DNA from: an uncultured Pseudoteredinibacter sp.
Lineage (GTDB): Bacteria; Pseudomonadota; Gammaproteobacteria; Pseudomonadales; Cellvibrionaceae
Direction: 5' to 3'
Length of the DNA stretch: 64,000 nt
Assembly: GCF_947500695.1 (NCBI RefSeq)
Contig: NZ_CANMSS010000001.1
Coordinates: forward strand, 824,837 to 888,836
This document shows, piece after piece, positions 51,611 through 60,687 of this stretch. Under the pieces are notes generated by a model. That model did no database searches and had not been told where the DNA came from. It saw only the letters and a program-made list of their open reading frames with translations. The translations under genes and the position numbers were made by a program. The stretch's first letter is position 1; each line of letters begins with the position of its first letter.

Positions 51611-51907
51611 TTAAGGGCAGAATATGTCTTTTAGCACGCCTATCACCTTAAGGGCTTTTTCACCCTCTAGGCGATAGTAAATGGTTTGCGCTTCTCGACG
51701 AGTCGCAACCAATTTGGCCTCCCTCAACCACGCAAGGTGCTGAGAAAGCGCAGACTGGCTGATATCGATATGAGCATTAAGCTCACTTACCGATAACTCT
51801 TTATCTGCCAAAGTACATAAAATTAACAAACGCTTTTCGTTTGCCAAACTCTTTAAAAAGGACGATGCCTCACGGGCATTGTCCTGCATAGCTGAGAGAT
51901 CCATCAT
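51611..51907 (-). CDS. ArsR-family regulator with BigR/SqrR/YgaV-like cysteine pair
   Basis: 98 residues, winged helix: ASSFLKSLANEKRLLILCTL, SVSELNAHIDISQSALSQHLAWLREAKLVATRREAQTIYYRL. Cys 31 (in LLILCTL) and Cys 97 (near the C-terminus) are 66 residues apart, the same spacing as the persulfide-sensing Cys pair described for BigR (Cys42/Cys108) and SqrR (Cys41/Cys107). It therefore probably senses reactive sulfur species by forming a disulfide or tetrasulfide and releasing DNA. It follows the DUF442 lipoprotein gene by 7 bases. Confidence 0.8.
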   Translation of the reverse strand: MMDLSAMQDNAREASSFLKSLANEKRLLILCTLADKELSVSELNAHIDISQSALSQHLAWLREAKLVATRREAQTIYYRLEGEKALKVIGVLKDIFCP

Positions 51908-51914
51908 ATTTGTT

Positions 51915-52511
51915 CTATTCTTTTGTAAGTGATGCTCTTACCGCTTTTTCAAAACCGGATTTCATCCCCATGGCACGACCTTGCTCAATGGCAAGTTCAA
52001 CGTCAACACCTTGGTTAATTTGATACAACGACCAAACCATACCGACACGATTTCCGGAGCGGCAGTGCAATAATACCTTCTCACCCTTAGCGGCTGCAAA
52101 AGCCTGAGCGAACTTTTCTTGGGCTTCGGCCGGAGCCAACTCTCTTCCAAGCGGTATATTGACGTAGTTTACACCCAATTTGGCCAACTCGGCTTGTTCT
52201 TGCTCTAAACCTTCTTGGGGTCTACGAAAATCAATAACGGTTTTAACCCCCTTGTCCGCAAAACTATTTAGCTCTTCAAGGCTTGGTAAACCCCCAGCAT
52301 AAATAGGGCCTAACTGAGCAAAGCCCTCCACTTCAGAACTTTGCACGGCTTCTAACAAAGCATTACTCTTAACATTGCTTTGTTGTTGCTCAACCGAGCC
52401 ACAGGCCACCATAAAAGATGCCAAAACAGCTAGCGCCACGATTCGAAGACCTTTGAAAGCTAACATATTGGTCAGTAAGACAGATTTTTCAGCAAAACTA
52501 TTCGCAAACAT
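51915..52511 (-). CDS. DUF442/beta-lactamase-hydrolase-like phosphatase lipoprotein
   Basis: 198 residues. The start at 52511 follows GGAGG eight bases upstream; upstream in-frame codons give no better site. A lipoprotein signal ends in FMVAC. The domain contains the dual-specificity/protein-tyrosine-phosphatase loop LLHCRSGNRVG (C-x5-R) of DUF442. In BigR operons a DUF442 domain accompanies sulfur detoxification enzymes, and proteins of this type may act as sulfur-transfer rather than phosphatase proteins. Operon with the ArsR gene and probably controlled by it. Confidence 0.78.
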   Translation of the reverse strand: MFANSFAEKSVLLTNMLAFKGLRIVALAVLASFMVACGSVEQQQSNVKSNALLEAVQSSEVEGFAQLGPIYAGGLPSLEELNSFADKGVKTVIDFRRPQEGLEQEQAELAKLGVNYVNIPLGRELAPAEAQEKFAQAFAAAKGEKVLLHCRSGNRVGMVWSLYQINQGVDVELAIEQGRAMGMKSGFEKAVRASLTKE

Positions 52512-52542
52512 GGGTTTACCCTCCATTAATTGATAGGCATAC

Positions 52543-52558
52543 ATTAGCACAAGCTAAT
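52543..52558. promoter_or_regulatory. Candidate operator for the ArsR regulator
   Basis: An inverted repeat ATTAGC-ACAA-GCTAAT about 32 bases upstream of the DUF442 start, with flanking symmetry (TA..TA). ArsR proteins bind such short palindromes near promoters. Inference. Confidence 0.45.
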
Positions 52559-52651
52559 AATACATAGTAGGCCCCATCACCTGAATACTATTGATTAGAA
52601 GCAAGTAAGCTTAGGGTTTCTGACAAAATGCGTCTGTTCTTAGATCGCAGT

Positions 52652-53107
52652 TTAGGAAGCTGGCTCACAAGACATGATTAAGACGTCACGACCTTGATCC
52701 AATAAACGCTGGTAAGCAAGCGACATCTCGGCTGTTGCCTCCTCAGGATTGAGCCTAGTAAAACCGATGGTACCGTAGAAATTCTCTAAGTGAGCAAACG
52801 GGTAGCAGTATACGGCTTGATCAAAATAAGGCTGTAATAGCTGCAGCATAATCTTACCGATTCCCCGCCCTTGCATTTGGGGCAGAACACACATCGCCCT
52901 TAAAAACAGCCAAGACTCAGCCGCAAAGGTCTTTGGCACAAGCTTAAGCGCCGCAACAATTTGTCCATCTAAGCGCAAGCAGTAAACCCTTTCTCCCCTG
53001 CCCGCCTTTGCTGGGTAGCGACAAGCTTTGTAGAACTTAGTGACCAAGGGCAAACTTGCCACAGGCACCAACTGCAACTCGAATTGTTCAAGGGAATAGC
53101 ATGGCAT
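52652..53107 (-). CDS. GNAT family N-acetyltransferase
   Basis: 151 residues from MPCYSLEQF. GNAT motif A is seen (VLPQMQGRGIGKIMLQLLQPY, with the Q/R-x-x-G-x-G/A P-loop), plus a C-terminal FYGTIGF. A TTG at 53134 would extend the N-terminus into the DTW gene's end; the ATG at 53107 follows GGTGAC and is preferred. Acyl acceptor unknown. Confidence 0.82.
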   Translation of the reverse strand: MPCYSLEQFELQLVPVASLPLVTKFYKACRYPAKAGRGERVYCLRLDGQIVAALKLVPKTFAAESWLFLRAMCVLPQMQGRGIGKIMLQLLQPYFDQAVYCYPFAHLENFYGTIGFTRLNPEEATAEMSLAYQRLLDQGRDVLIMSCEPAS

Positions 53108-53130
53108 AATGTCACCCACCGAGTTTGAGC

Positions 53131-53811
53131 TCAACCTTTTACAAAGTGGTTATTTCGGCTGGCCTCTACATGCCGGCCGAATAGATTAAAAGCTTCCAAT
53201 AGCTGCTTCGCTTGCGTTTTTTCTGCCATATGCCAAAGCAATAGCGCGATGGCCTGCGCTGAGCAGAATCCATCCGCCTGCTGATTCCTGCGCAGGCTAA
53301 ATGTCTCCATAGGAAAATCAGCAGAGCTAGGAATTTCAAAGCACGGTAGATGCTGCAATATTTTTGATTGACGATACATTTTTCGAACTTGCTGCCAACT
53401 GCCATCCAACAGTAATAATCTTCGCCCCGCTAGCTGTTCGATTGATAACATTGGATGAAGTGCTGATTCCTGCCCCTGATAACGATTAGCAAAACGCGCT
53501 GGAAATAGTAGAACAGGAAGCTGCTCTGGAGCGATCAAGCCATCAGCATTATCATCAGACATATTCTTCGCCATTAGCGTCCTTTGCCAAAAAAACATTT
53601 GGCAATTAGACAGTGTCTTCCATATCAGTAAGGCGGTATTGCTTTCCTTGTTTAACTCTTTCTCATGGACAAGAATGTCTAGCTTTAAGTCAGAGTCAAT
53701 ACAAGGCCACTGCCCGCAAAAACAGGCCACTTGGCGAAGGCGGCATTTTGTACAACGATCGACTTCCAATTCAAAGCTGATGGAAGATTGTATAGCCGCC
53801 CCGCATCGCAC
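53131..53811 (-). CDS. DTW domain protein (tRNA-uridine aminocarboxypropyltransferase-like)
   Basis: 226 residues from a GTG directly after the K+ channel stop. An N-terminal cysteine cluster (CTKCRLRQVACFCGQWPC) resembles a zinc site. The DTW segment is LLLLDGSWQQVRKM: a Ser replaces the usual Thr of the D-x-T-W motif. PCFEIPSSADFPMETFSLRR and FCSAQAIALLLW follow. TapT-type members make acp3U47 in tRNA with SAM. Assignment is by motif. Confidence 0.8.
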   Translation of the reverse strand: MRCGAAIQSSISFELEVDRCTKCRLRQVACFCGQWPCIDSDLKLDILVHEKELNKESNTALLIWKTLSNCQMFFWQRTLMAKNMSDDNADGLIAPEQLPVLLFPARFANRYQGQESALHPMLSIEQLAGRRLLLLDGSWQQVRKMYRQSKILQHLPCFEIPSSADFPMETFSLRRNQQADGFCSAQAIALLLWHMAEKTQAKQLLEAFNLFGRHVEASRNNHFVKG

Positions 53812-54237
53812 TTAACTGTCTTCCCAGTATTTCTGCATTTCATAAAACAGAAAGGAGGCACTCCAGGTCACCAAGACTAAGCCAGTTAGTGACTCGATCC
53901 CGGTGAGATAGCGTATCGCGCCATGGGGTTCGATATCACCAAAACCCAGTGTGGTATAACTGGTAAAAGAGAAGTAGACACAATCCATAAACGTATTATT
54001 GAAAGCGCCGGCAAAACTTCCCCAAGCGGGCTCCTGAATCATCCAGTAATACACAATAGCAAAAATCCAAATCTCAATGGTATGAGCAATCAGCGCGCCG
54101 ATAACACCAACCGCGATACGGTAACGATGGATAATATGCAACAACGGTAAAAAGCGAGAGAGTGCTCGCAGAATTTCGTAATGAATCATGACCACCAAGG
54201 CCACGGTAATGCAGTTTACTAAAATAAAAGAAAGCAC
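53812..54237 (-). CDS. Two-helix potassium channel protein
   Basis: 141 residues from a GTG start. Two to three hydrophobic helices surround a pore loop with the selectivity filter TTLGFGD (95-101). It would form a homotetrameric K+ channel in the inner membrane. No ligand-binding or RCK domain follows. The next gene starts directly after its stop. Confidence 0.88.
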   Translation of the reverse strand: MLSFILVNCITVALVVMIHYEILRALSRFLPLLHIIHRYRIAVGVIGALIAHTIEIWIFAIVYYWMIQEPAWGSFAGAFNNTFMDCVYFSFTSYTTLGFGDIEPHGAIRYLTGIESLTGLVLVTWSASFLFYEMQKYWEDS

Positions 54238-54390
54238 CAGTTAACACTCTCAATTGAACAACGGAAGCTTATGTTCACAATGATTTGGGAATTGCGCAGC
54301 CAGACATCTTCATAAAGCGGTCTGAACAGGCCCTAGTGTAGCAGATTGTTATGGTGATGTTTGTTGTGGTAGTGATCGTCGCAGAGAATA

Positions 54391-55236
54391 TTAGCCCGGC
54401 TTGCGCAAAATAAGATGGCGATAGCGTGAGCTGCTGACTAAGTCTTTATCTAAGCTCATGGTCATTTCCATATCGAATACCGCTTCGGGGGAGGATAAGC
54501 CACCTCTTTTTTCCAAAGTGTAATCTGAAAACACCCTAATGCCAGATTGGCTTATCAAGGTAAAACCAGCCGCCAGCAACCACTGGTCAATCTGCTCAAT
54601 GCTACTAGGATTGCTAGGCGTTAAGCCGCCACGCATTTTGCTGACATCTATAGTCTCACCCGACAGCTCACGCTCTACCGACTTAAAATTACCAAACACC
54701 AAGTTGCGCAGGCGCTTTCCTGCTGGGTTATAGTGACAAAGCGATAAGCAAGCACCAGGTTTCATCCAATCATATAACCTAGTCAGAAGTTGCTCGGGCT
54801 CTTCTAGCCACTCTATCAGGGCGTGGCAAAGTATGAGGTCCTGGCTGTTAGGTGCTATATCGGTTTGTAACTCTTGATAGGGCTTGGCAAACCAAGACAA
54901 GGGTTCGAAAATTGCGGTGGGTAGAACTTCAGTCGCTCGCTGTCGCGCCGCGGCCATCATATTCTGAGAAATATCGTTGTAAGTGAGTCGGCAACCGCGT
55001 TCGGCCAACTCAATCACCCACTGCCCCAAACCTGCACCAATATCCAGAACCTGCATTTGAGCGCAGCTGTCAGGCAGCCTCAACTGAGAAATTTCAGCCA
55101 GTAAATCTCGCCGAATTACAGCATGGCGCAGGCGCCCTTTTTCAATATTGCCCTGCTGACCTTTATCGCCATAAATTTTGCCAGCAAAATGCTCGACCAA
55201 ATCATCAAAATTACGATCGCCCTCAGACCTAGACAT
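54391..55236 (-). CDS. cmoM: tRNA 5-carboxymethoxyuridine methyltransferase CmoM
   Basis: 281 residues. DRNFDDLVEHFAGKIYG, GRLRHAVIRRDLLAEI, LDIGAGLGQWVIELAERG (SAM motif I) and LILCHALIEWLEEPEQLL match CmoM. It methylates cmo5U in tRNA using SAM. AGGG precedes the ATG. It stands alone between the K+ channel and the M48 gene. Confidence 0.9.
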   Translation of the reverse strand: MSRSEGDRNFDDLVEHFAGKIYGDKGQQGNIEKGRLRHAVIRRDLLAEISQLRLPDSCAQMQVLDIGAGLGQWVIELAERGCRLTYNDISQNMMAAARQRATEVLPTAIFEPLSWFAKPYQELQTDIAPNSQDLILCHALIEWLEEPEQLLTRLYDWMKPGACLSLCHYNPAGKRLRNLVFGNFKSVERELSGETIDVSKMRGGLTPSNPSSIEQIDQWLLAAGFTLISQSGIRVFSDYTLEKRGGLSSPEAVFDMEMTMSLDKDLVSSSRYRHLILRKPG

Positions 55237-55303
55237 TGGCCACCCTAATTCTCACCCTCCAACTCACACGCTATCTACTAAAGCTCTAACGTCTCTCATC
55301 TAC

Positions 55304-55331
55304 CGTCTAGCGTCTAGCGTCTAACGTCCAA
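55304..55331. repeat. 7-bp tandem repeat (four copies)
   Basis: CGTCTAG, CGTCTAG, CGTCTAA, CGTCCAA in series, in the gap between cmoM and the M48 gene's end. Confidence 0.75.
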
Positions 55332-55333
55332 CA

Positions 55334-56539
55334 TTACGACAACGCAATATCGACCTCTTCAGTCAATAATTGATCTACGAAAAACTCTGGTACCTCTAGA
55401 AGCCCAGCAATATCTTTAAGTTTTGCCACTTCGCTTGCACGAGCATGCCCTTCGGCTCTGGCCATCACACATAGGTCTCTAACCAGCTGCATACGCTTGG
55501 GTATTGAGTTTTGCTCCACGACAGCGGCGGCACGCTTTGGTAAATCTTCCGCCAAACGTTGCATATTGAAATTTTCTTTGTACTTGTATTTACCAAAGAA
55601 ATCTTCAAAGATTTTGATTTCCTCAGCGGAAATTTCACCGTTAGCATTGGCGATTAGCAAGGTTCCCGCAAACAACATATGTCGCATGGCGATAGCGGCA
55701 TCTGCTTTGGACTCCAAATAGCTTGGCTCCATTAATGCCATCAATCCTTCTACGCCGAGCTCTAACTGATCTTCACTAATACCGCCCTCTTTCATTAAGC
55801 TGGAATTGTGAAACATCTGCAAAGCCTTCACTCGCAACGGACTAAATGGGTGAGTCATAAACCAATCTTGGACAGGAGCGCCAGCACCAGGAAGTTGATC
55901 TTCGGTTTGCATTTCGTCAACTTGGCTTAAGAAATCAGCAAGATTAAATTTGACGACGGAGCTAGTAACACCCGAGGCTAGTTTGAAGAGCGAGCGCGCT
56001 ACGGCATCTAAACTCTGGGTGCAGTAGGCACCGGCACGATCTGCTGATATCTCTGCGTAACGAGACCAGCTGGTTAGGCTTAAGGCAAGGTCTGGCGAAG
56101 CAGGCTTTTGTCCTTTAAGAACATAGCCGATAGGAATATCGTGATGGCCATAGACATGGTGCCCAAGCTCATGCCCCATCACAAAGCGCAATTCATCTTC
56201 AGCAAAACCATCCAATAGCGCTGAAGAAAACATAATGAATAAGCGTCCCTCTTCCGGCTTTACACAGGCAGCATTAAATTGTGGGCTTGAGTATGCATAT
56301 AGCTCGACTGGAATACTAACCCCTAAGCGCTCAATGCACTCTTCGGCCATCTTGTGTAGCTCCGGAGCCATTGCCTTGCTTAGACGTACTGAGGTGGCCA
56401 GTAATCGGCGACGAGTACCTTGCGGCCCTTGACCTTCGCGACGAGCGATCTGTTCATTAACAGCACTCACTGTAGGGTCCTTAAGAAGCAGTTCACTAAG
56501 GCGAACATCCTGTTTAGAGCGAAGTAAATGAGCGTTCAT
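55334..56539 (-). CDS. M48-family metallopeptidase with C-terminal TerB-like domain
   Basis: 401 residues. The M48 core has the zinc site HELGH (His 123, Glu 124, His 127) and a third ligand likely in YAEISADRAG (Glu 163). No signal or transmembrane helix is evident, so it is probably cytoplasmic or peripheral. From about residue 280 a TerB-like helical domain (AGTLLIANANGEISAEEIKIFEDFFGKY, ending RAEGHARASEVAKLKDIA) follows. AGAGAA lies before the ATG. Specific substrates unknown. Confidence 0.85.
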   Translation of the reverse strand: MNAHLLRSKQDVRLSELLLKDPTVSAVNEQIARREGQGPQGTRRRLLATSVRLSKAMAPELHKMAEECIERLGVSIPVELYAYSSPQFNAACVKPEEGRLFIMFSSALLDGFAEDELRFVMGHELGHHVYGHHDIPIGYVLKGQKPASPDLALSLTSWSRYAEISADRAGAYCTQSLDAVARSLFKLASGVTSSVVKFNLADFLSQVDEMQTEDQLPGAGAPVQDWFMTHPFSPLRVKALQMFHNSSLMKEGGISEDQLELGVEGLMALMEPSYLESKADAAIAMRHMLFAGTLLIANANGEISAEEIKIFEDFFGKYKYKENFNMQRLAEDLPKRAAAVVEQNSIPKRMQLVRDLCVMARAEGHARASEVAKLKDIAGLLEVPEFFVDQLLTEEVDIALS

Positions 56540-56718
56540 AGCATTTCTCTTGTGTATGACTGTTAGTTTCTTGGGGCTAACTATTTATCTTTGGCGTTTT
56601 GCGCCATTCGGCATTCAGGCCGATCGACAAATAAAGCTCAGTATCTTTAGAAAAGCAGCAATTAGCTGCTCTAGGAGTACATCACAAAGCTACTTTACGC
56701 TGGATTAGGGAGGCATAC

Positions 56719-56744
56719 AAGCCCTTGAAAACAAGGGCTTTTTT
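56719..56744 (+). terminator. Orphan intrinsic terminator on the plus strand
   Basis: AAGCCCTTG-AAAA-CAAGGGCTT followed by a T6 run. It points in the plus direction, but no plus-strand gene precedes it; on the minus strand, where the VWA gene ends 34 bases away, the T-tract is poor. It might end a small RNA or serve the VWA gene. Confidence 0.7.
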
Positions 56745-56777
56745 ATAAGAATTGAGGCGGGGTTATTCAGTTATTGT

Positions 56778-59432
56778 TCAGCCCTGTTCGGCATCTTTCT
56801 TATTGCTTAATTCGGTTAAATCCGCATCCGCAACAGCATCATCGGCCAAGTCTAAACTCTCACTCAGGTCTGTCGCGACCTCTTCTGCTGCAGCATTATC
56901 AGCAGTACCGTCGGCAACACCATCTAGTTCATTTTGCAGGGCAGCGGCCCAGTCTTCATCGTCTTCCTCTACCTGACTGCCCTGCTCCAATAAAGCATCA
57001 ATTTCATCTTCAATATTGGGCTCTTCGACTGGAGCATCAGCGGTAGCTTGCCCTGTTTCTTCAGCAGCACTGGCCGGAGCTTCGTCTTGCTGTGTCTCTT
57101 CTGTTGCAGGCTGTGGCTCTTCTGCGGTTTCGACTGCCTGATCTAATACAGGGGGTTCAGGATTTTCACCTTCAGCATTATTAGCTTCGGTTACAGGCAC
57201 CGCAGCTTCAAGCGGAGCACTCTCCGTTTCAGCCCCATCATCACTAGTAGCCCCGCTTCCGCCATCATCGCTATCGAGATCGTCCATAGCAAGAATATCA
57301 TCACCAATGCTAGCTGCTTCTGGATCACCCATATCATTTTCCATGCTCAACGCTGCTGGCTCAGCGGCATTTTCAGTAGGACTTTGCTCTTGCAGCTGCT
57401 CGGCATCTTGCGCTGTTTCGTCCTGATTTTGCTCGGTAGCAGCTTCCGCAGATTCTGGAGTCTGCTGAGCTTGCTCTTGTTGCGCCGCGATAGTTTCTTT
57501 TACTTCAGCAATTGCCTCTTCAACCGGCAACTCTGAATCATCGACTACCGCATTAACATCGACAAAGTCTTCATCCTCTTCCTCTTCTTCCTCTGCTTCA
57601 GGCTTCTCCATTATGAAAAAGCGGTAGCCCATGTAGAGCAACACAAAGACCAGTAGATTCCCTAGAGCTAACAAACCATAAAGCAACCAATTGTGATCGG
57701 CTTGCTCTTCAAGCGGTTCATCTTCCAGTGCTTCGCCTTCGTCGTCGCTAACTTCAACAGCGGCTGCTTCCGGCGCCAGAGGCGCATCGCTTATCGACAT
57801 GGAATCACCATCTAAGACCAAGCTTAAAGGCGGTAGGTTATAACGAAGGTGCTCACCACTTTGGTATTTACCGCTGACTACCATTTCAAATTGGTATAGC
57901 CCGTCCGCCATAGCAGGTATAAAGAGCTGCCAGTTGTTACGGCTTCCCAATTCCATCACAAAGGGACGCTGATTGCCGTCTTGCTCCACGAGGGTCACAT
58001 CGACCGTCGTAGCATCTAAGTCCAAACTTTTATTAGCGCCGCTCACCGTCAACAAATAGCCAGGCTTACCCTCTTCATTCTCTGACTCCACTAGCTTAGC
58101 TTGAAAAGCGGCTTGGCTATTAAAACGATGACTGAAAGAACGTTGAAAGCTTTTGCCATCTACATTTAGCTTCAAAAGATATTGACCTCGCTGGGCAAAG
58201 TCTTCTAGCTGTCTTTGAAAAATACCCTGCTCGGGCGTCTCTGCGCCAGAGCTATAAATTTTATAGTTCCACTGCTTACGCGTTTCAGCTTGCAAGCTAA
58301 GCTGGGCATCAATATCTAATAGCGATAAAAACTCCGGGTCAGTGATAACCTTTCCTTCTTGGCGCAAACTGAAAATCAAATCGATAATTTCGCCCGGGTT
58401 AATATTATTGGGCAGCGCCCTTACCTTAAGGCTTAGACCACTAACAACGGTAATTCTACTGTTTTCGGCAACATCGGCCTTTACCTGCCACTCACCTTCA
58501 AAGGGGTGTTGCACGGTAACCAAATCATAACCTTCCCCGGCATACCAATTCACCGAATCATCACGACGAGCCGCACTGTATCGGCTACTGTCTGGAGCAA
58601 TTAGCGTTGTCTTTTGTGAAGTGTCAGCATTAAAAATAAGGGCGGTAAACTCTTCAACAGATGAATCCACCAAGAAGCTCTCGCCATCAAACGGTAACTG
58701 CTCTGCGGGCGCGGCCTTATCAAAGGCTTGCAGGAAAGCTTGCATTAACTCATCGGCACTTTGGGCAACCGCACTGTGGCCATCAGTTGCTCTTGAAAGT
58801 TGCTGCAGTAAATCACTATCGGCATTCTCAGATAAAGCAATGGTATGAATGCTGAACCCTGCCGCCTGAAGCTTGGGAAGCAAGTCATTGGCGATACGCT
58901 GCCACTCCACTTGGTTAGCATCGGGATCTTTCGCGATATCCACCATGCCATCCGTTAATAAGATCAGGTGGCGATCAAATTTTTCGCCATTTTGCTCTAT
59001 GTCATAGCTGGCTTTTTCTAGCGCCAAGCCAATATTGGTAAATAAGCCACTAGAGTTAATACCGTCAGCCTTGCTGGCCGCATTGCTTTTCCAATCCTCA
59101 CTCACGGCCTGGTGCGGTACCAACATATTGACGTACTTGCCGAAGCTCCAAACGCCAGCTTTACTGCCCTCTGGCAATAGCTTAACGAGAAGATCAATAG
59201 CAGGTTGGCGTAAATTAGCGGGATCATTGAGCTTCATACTGCCCGACACATCAATCAGCAAGCGCACATCGGCTAGGCGCTCCTCCTGATCAAGAACGAC
59301 TTCAGCTTTAGCTGGCATGCTTTGAGTGTTTTCAGACACTTGGCCGTGCAGCGGCGTAACTAAACCCAAAAGTAACGTTAAGCCAATCAATGACGCAAGA
59401 TTAAAATCCAATAAACGGCGATACTGCGGCAT
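56778..59432 (-). CDS. Membrane-anchored VWA-domain protein with long acidic cytoplasmic tail
   Basis: 884 residues. A signal peptide (about 1-30) precedes a VWA domain with the MIDAS DVSGSM (LLIDVSGSMKLNDPANLRQP; about 58-63) and a beta-rich periplasmic part; the transmembrane helix is near 590-613 (WLLYGLLALGNLLVFVLLYMG). The rest is a very acidic, Glu/Ala/Asp-rich disordered tail of about 260 residues. GGAGGG precedes the ATG. The layout resembles envelope VWA proteins, but no partner is identified; function unknown. Confidence 0.8.
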   Translation of the reverse strand: MPQYRRLLDFNLASLIGLTLLLGLVTPLHGQVSENTQSMPAKAEVVLDQEERLADVRLLIDVSGSMKLNDPANLRQPAIDLLVKLLPEGSKAGVWSFGKYVNMLVPHQAVSEDWKSNAASKADGINSSGLFTNIGLALEKASYDIEQNGEKFDRHLILLTDGMVDIAKDPDANQVEWQRIANDLLPKLQAAGFSIHTIALSENADSDLLQQLSRATDGHSAVAQSADELMQAFLQAFDKAAPAEQLPFDGESFLVDSSVEEFTALIFNADTSQKTTLIAPDSSRYSAARRDDSVNWYAGEGYDLVTVQHPFEGEWQVKADVAENSRITVVSGLSLKVRALPNNINPGEIIDLIFSLRQEGKVITDPEFLSLLDIDAQLSLQAETRKQWNYKIYSSGAETPEQGIFQRQLEDFAQRGQYLLKLNVDGKSFQRSFSHRFNSQAAFQAKLVESENEEGKPGYLLTVSGANKSLDLDATTVDVTLVEQDGNQRPFVMELGSRNNWQLFIPAMADGLYQFEMVVSGKYQSGEHLRYNLPPLSLVLDGDSMSISDAPLAPEAAAVEVSDDEGEALEDEPLEEQADHNWLLYGLLALGNLLVFVLLYMGYRFFIMEKPEAEEEEEEDEDFVDVNAVVDDSELPVEEAIAEVKETIAAQQEQAQQTPESAEAATEQNQDETAQDAEQLQEQSPTENAAEPAALSMENDMGDPEAASIGDDILAMDDLDSDDGGSGATSDDGAETESAPLEAAVPVTEANNAEGENPEPPVLDQAVETAEEPQPATEETQQDEAPASAAEETGQATADAPVEEPNIEDEIDALLEQGSQVEEDDEDWAAALQNELDGVADGTADNAAAEEVATDLSESLDLADDAVADADLTELSNKKDAEQG

Positions 59433-59803
59433 TCCGCCCTCCTATTCAGTGTATCTACTCGCTGCCAAGCCATGCCTACCATAAAAAGCAGTAACAAAGA
59501 GCCCATTCGGACTAGTTATCGGCCAGATTGAAAAGATATTTACCGCAGCTTAGAAAGGTATAGCAGTATTCCTACGGTTTAGTAGGCATAGTTAGCGATA
59601 TAGAACGGCATTTACTGAATTAAGAGGTGGCTCAGGCGGGGAATTCTCTGGAATTGTGGATTAGTCTAGGGCATTGTGCAGATGCATAGTAGAAAAGGCA
59701 AAGTGCTAAAAGATAAAGTGGGAAAAGAGAATAAAAAGGCACCGTAAACAAGGCGCCCAGACTATAGAGCATGGCGAGAGCTGTCGCCTAGATCACCCAC
59801 TGC
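59433..59803. other. Intergenic region, 371 bases
   Basis: No gene, repeat or terminator that I can support. It separates the VWA gene from the ycgN cluster. Confidence 0.5.
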
Positions 59804-60202
59804 TTAAACCTTGTGGCTCTCTTCCAGCAGCTCAGCACGATCTGCCTCAAGAGCTGCTTCAGCGGCTTTTTGGCGGCGGCGCTTTAAAAAAAGTAAGTCG
59901 ATCAATAGGTAAATCAACAAACAAACACCTAGGGTACTTAACAGCGGTATACCTGCGCGTAGAAAGTCACCGTCTTCGGTGAACAAAGGGTCTAACACCG
60001 CAACAAAAAGAGCCGGTGACATGAGCATTTCTCCGCTTTGGGTTGCATGGGGAGTTAAGAGCAAAACAGCGGCAATAACTCTAAGGCTATTACGCAGGTA
60101 ACGATTTGCGATACCCTTAGTGACAAACCACCACCCCAGTAAAATGATCGCACTGCCCAGTAAATAGGCCAGCCAAGCGAACTTATAATCTTCAGGGCTC
60201 AT
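59804..60202 (-). CDS. Small multi-helix membrane protein of unknown function
   Basis: 132 residues from MSPEDYKFAW. Three to four hydrophobic helices (FAWLAYLLGSAIILLGWWFV, SLRVIAAVLLLTP, GIPLLSTLGVCLLIYLLIDLLFL) and a charged C-terminal tail. AAGGAG lies seven bases before the ATG at 60202. It lies 51 bases downstream of ycgN and may be in the same operon. No family recognised. Confidence 0.62.
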   Translation of the reverse strand: MSPEDYKFAWLAYLLGSAIILLGWWFVTKGIANRYLRNSLRVIAAVLLLTPHATQSGEMLMSPALFVAVLDPLFTEDGDFLRAGIPLLSTLGVCLLIYLLIDLLFLKRRRQKAAEAALEADRAELLEESHKV

Positions 60203-60252
60203 CCCCAAACTCCTTTTGTATCAAATTGAGCTAAAAAACTGAGCAGCACTGC

Positions 60253-60687
60253 TTATTCAACCCAATAAATAATATGTTCTTCAAAATCTTCTTCGGCCAC
60301 CTGGCTCTCAGGCAGCACTCGCCCGATCACTGACTGGCCAGCGTCTATCACTGACTGAGGCGTACCACTAATTAGTGGGTGCCACTCAGGTAAAGGTTCA
60401 CCATCAGCCAATAGACGGTAGGCGCACTGACTGGGTAGCCAATGAAAATGCTCTACATCGGCCACACTGAGCTTTAAACACTCGGGCACTCTCTTTTTGC
60501 GGTGCTTATAATCACTGCAGCGGGCGCAATCGATATCGAGAAGCTCACAGGCAACCTCGGTATAGTAATAAGCCCCTGTATCTTCGTCTTCCAACTTATG
60601 CAGGCAGCACTGGCCACAGCCATCACAGAGCGCCTCCCACTCTTGGGGGGTCATTTGCTCAAGTGACTTCTCTTGCCAAAACGCCAT
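60253..60687 (-). CDS. ycgN: YcgN family cysteine-cluster protein
   Basis: 144 residues. CDGCGQCCLHKLEDEDTGAYYYTEVACELLDIDCARCSDYKHR carries the Fe-S-type Cys cluster of the UPF0260 (YcgN) family, followed by SQCAYRLLADGEPLPEWHPL. The start overlaps the ycgL stop (TAATG), so translation is coupled. Exact function unknown. Confidence 0.93.
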   Translation of the reverse strand: MAFWQEKSLEQMTPQEWEALCDGCGQCCLHKLEDEDTGAYYYTEVACELLDIDCARCSDYKHRKKRVPECLKLSVADVEHFHWLPSQCAYRLLADGEPLPEWHPLISGTPQSVIDAGQSVIGRVLPESQVAEEDFEEHIIYWVE

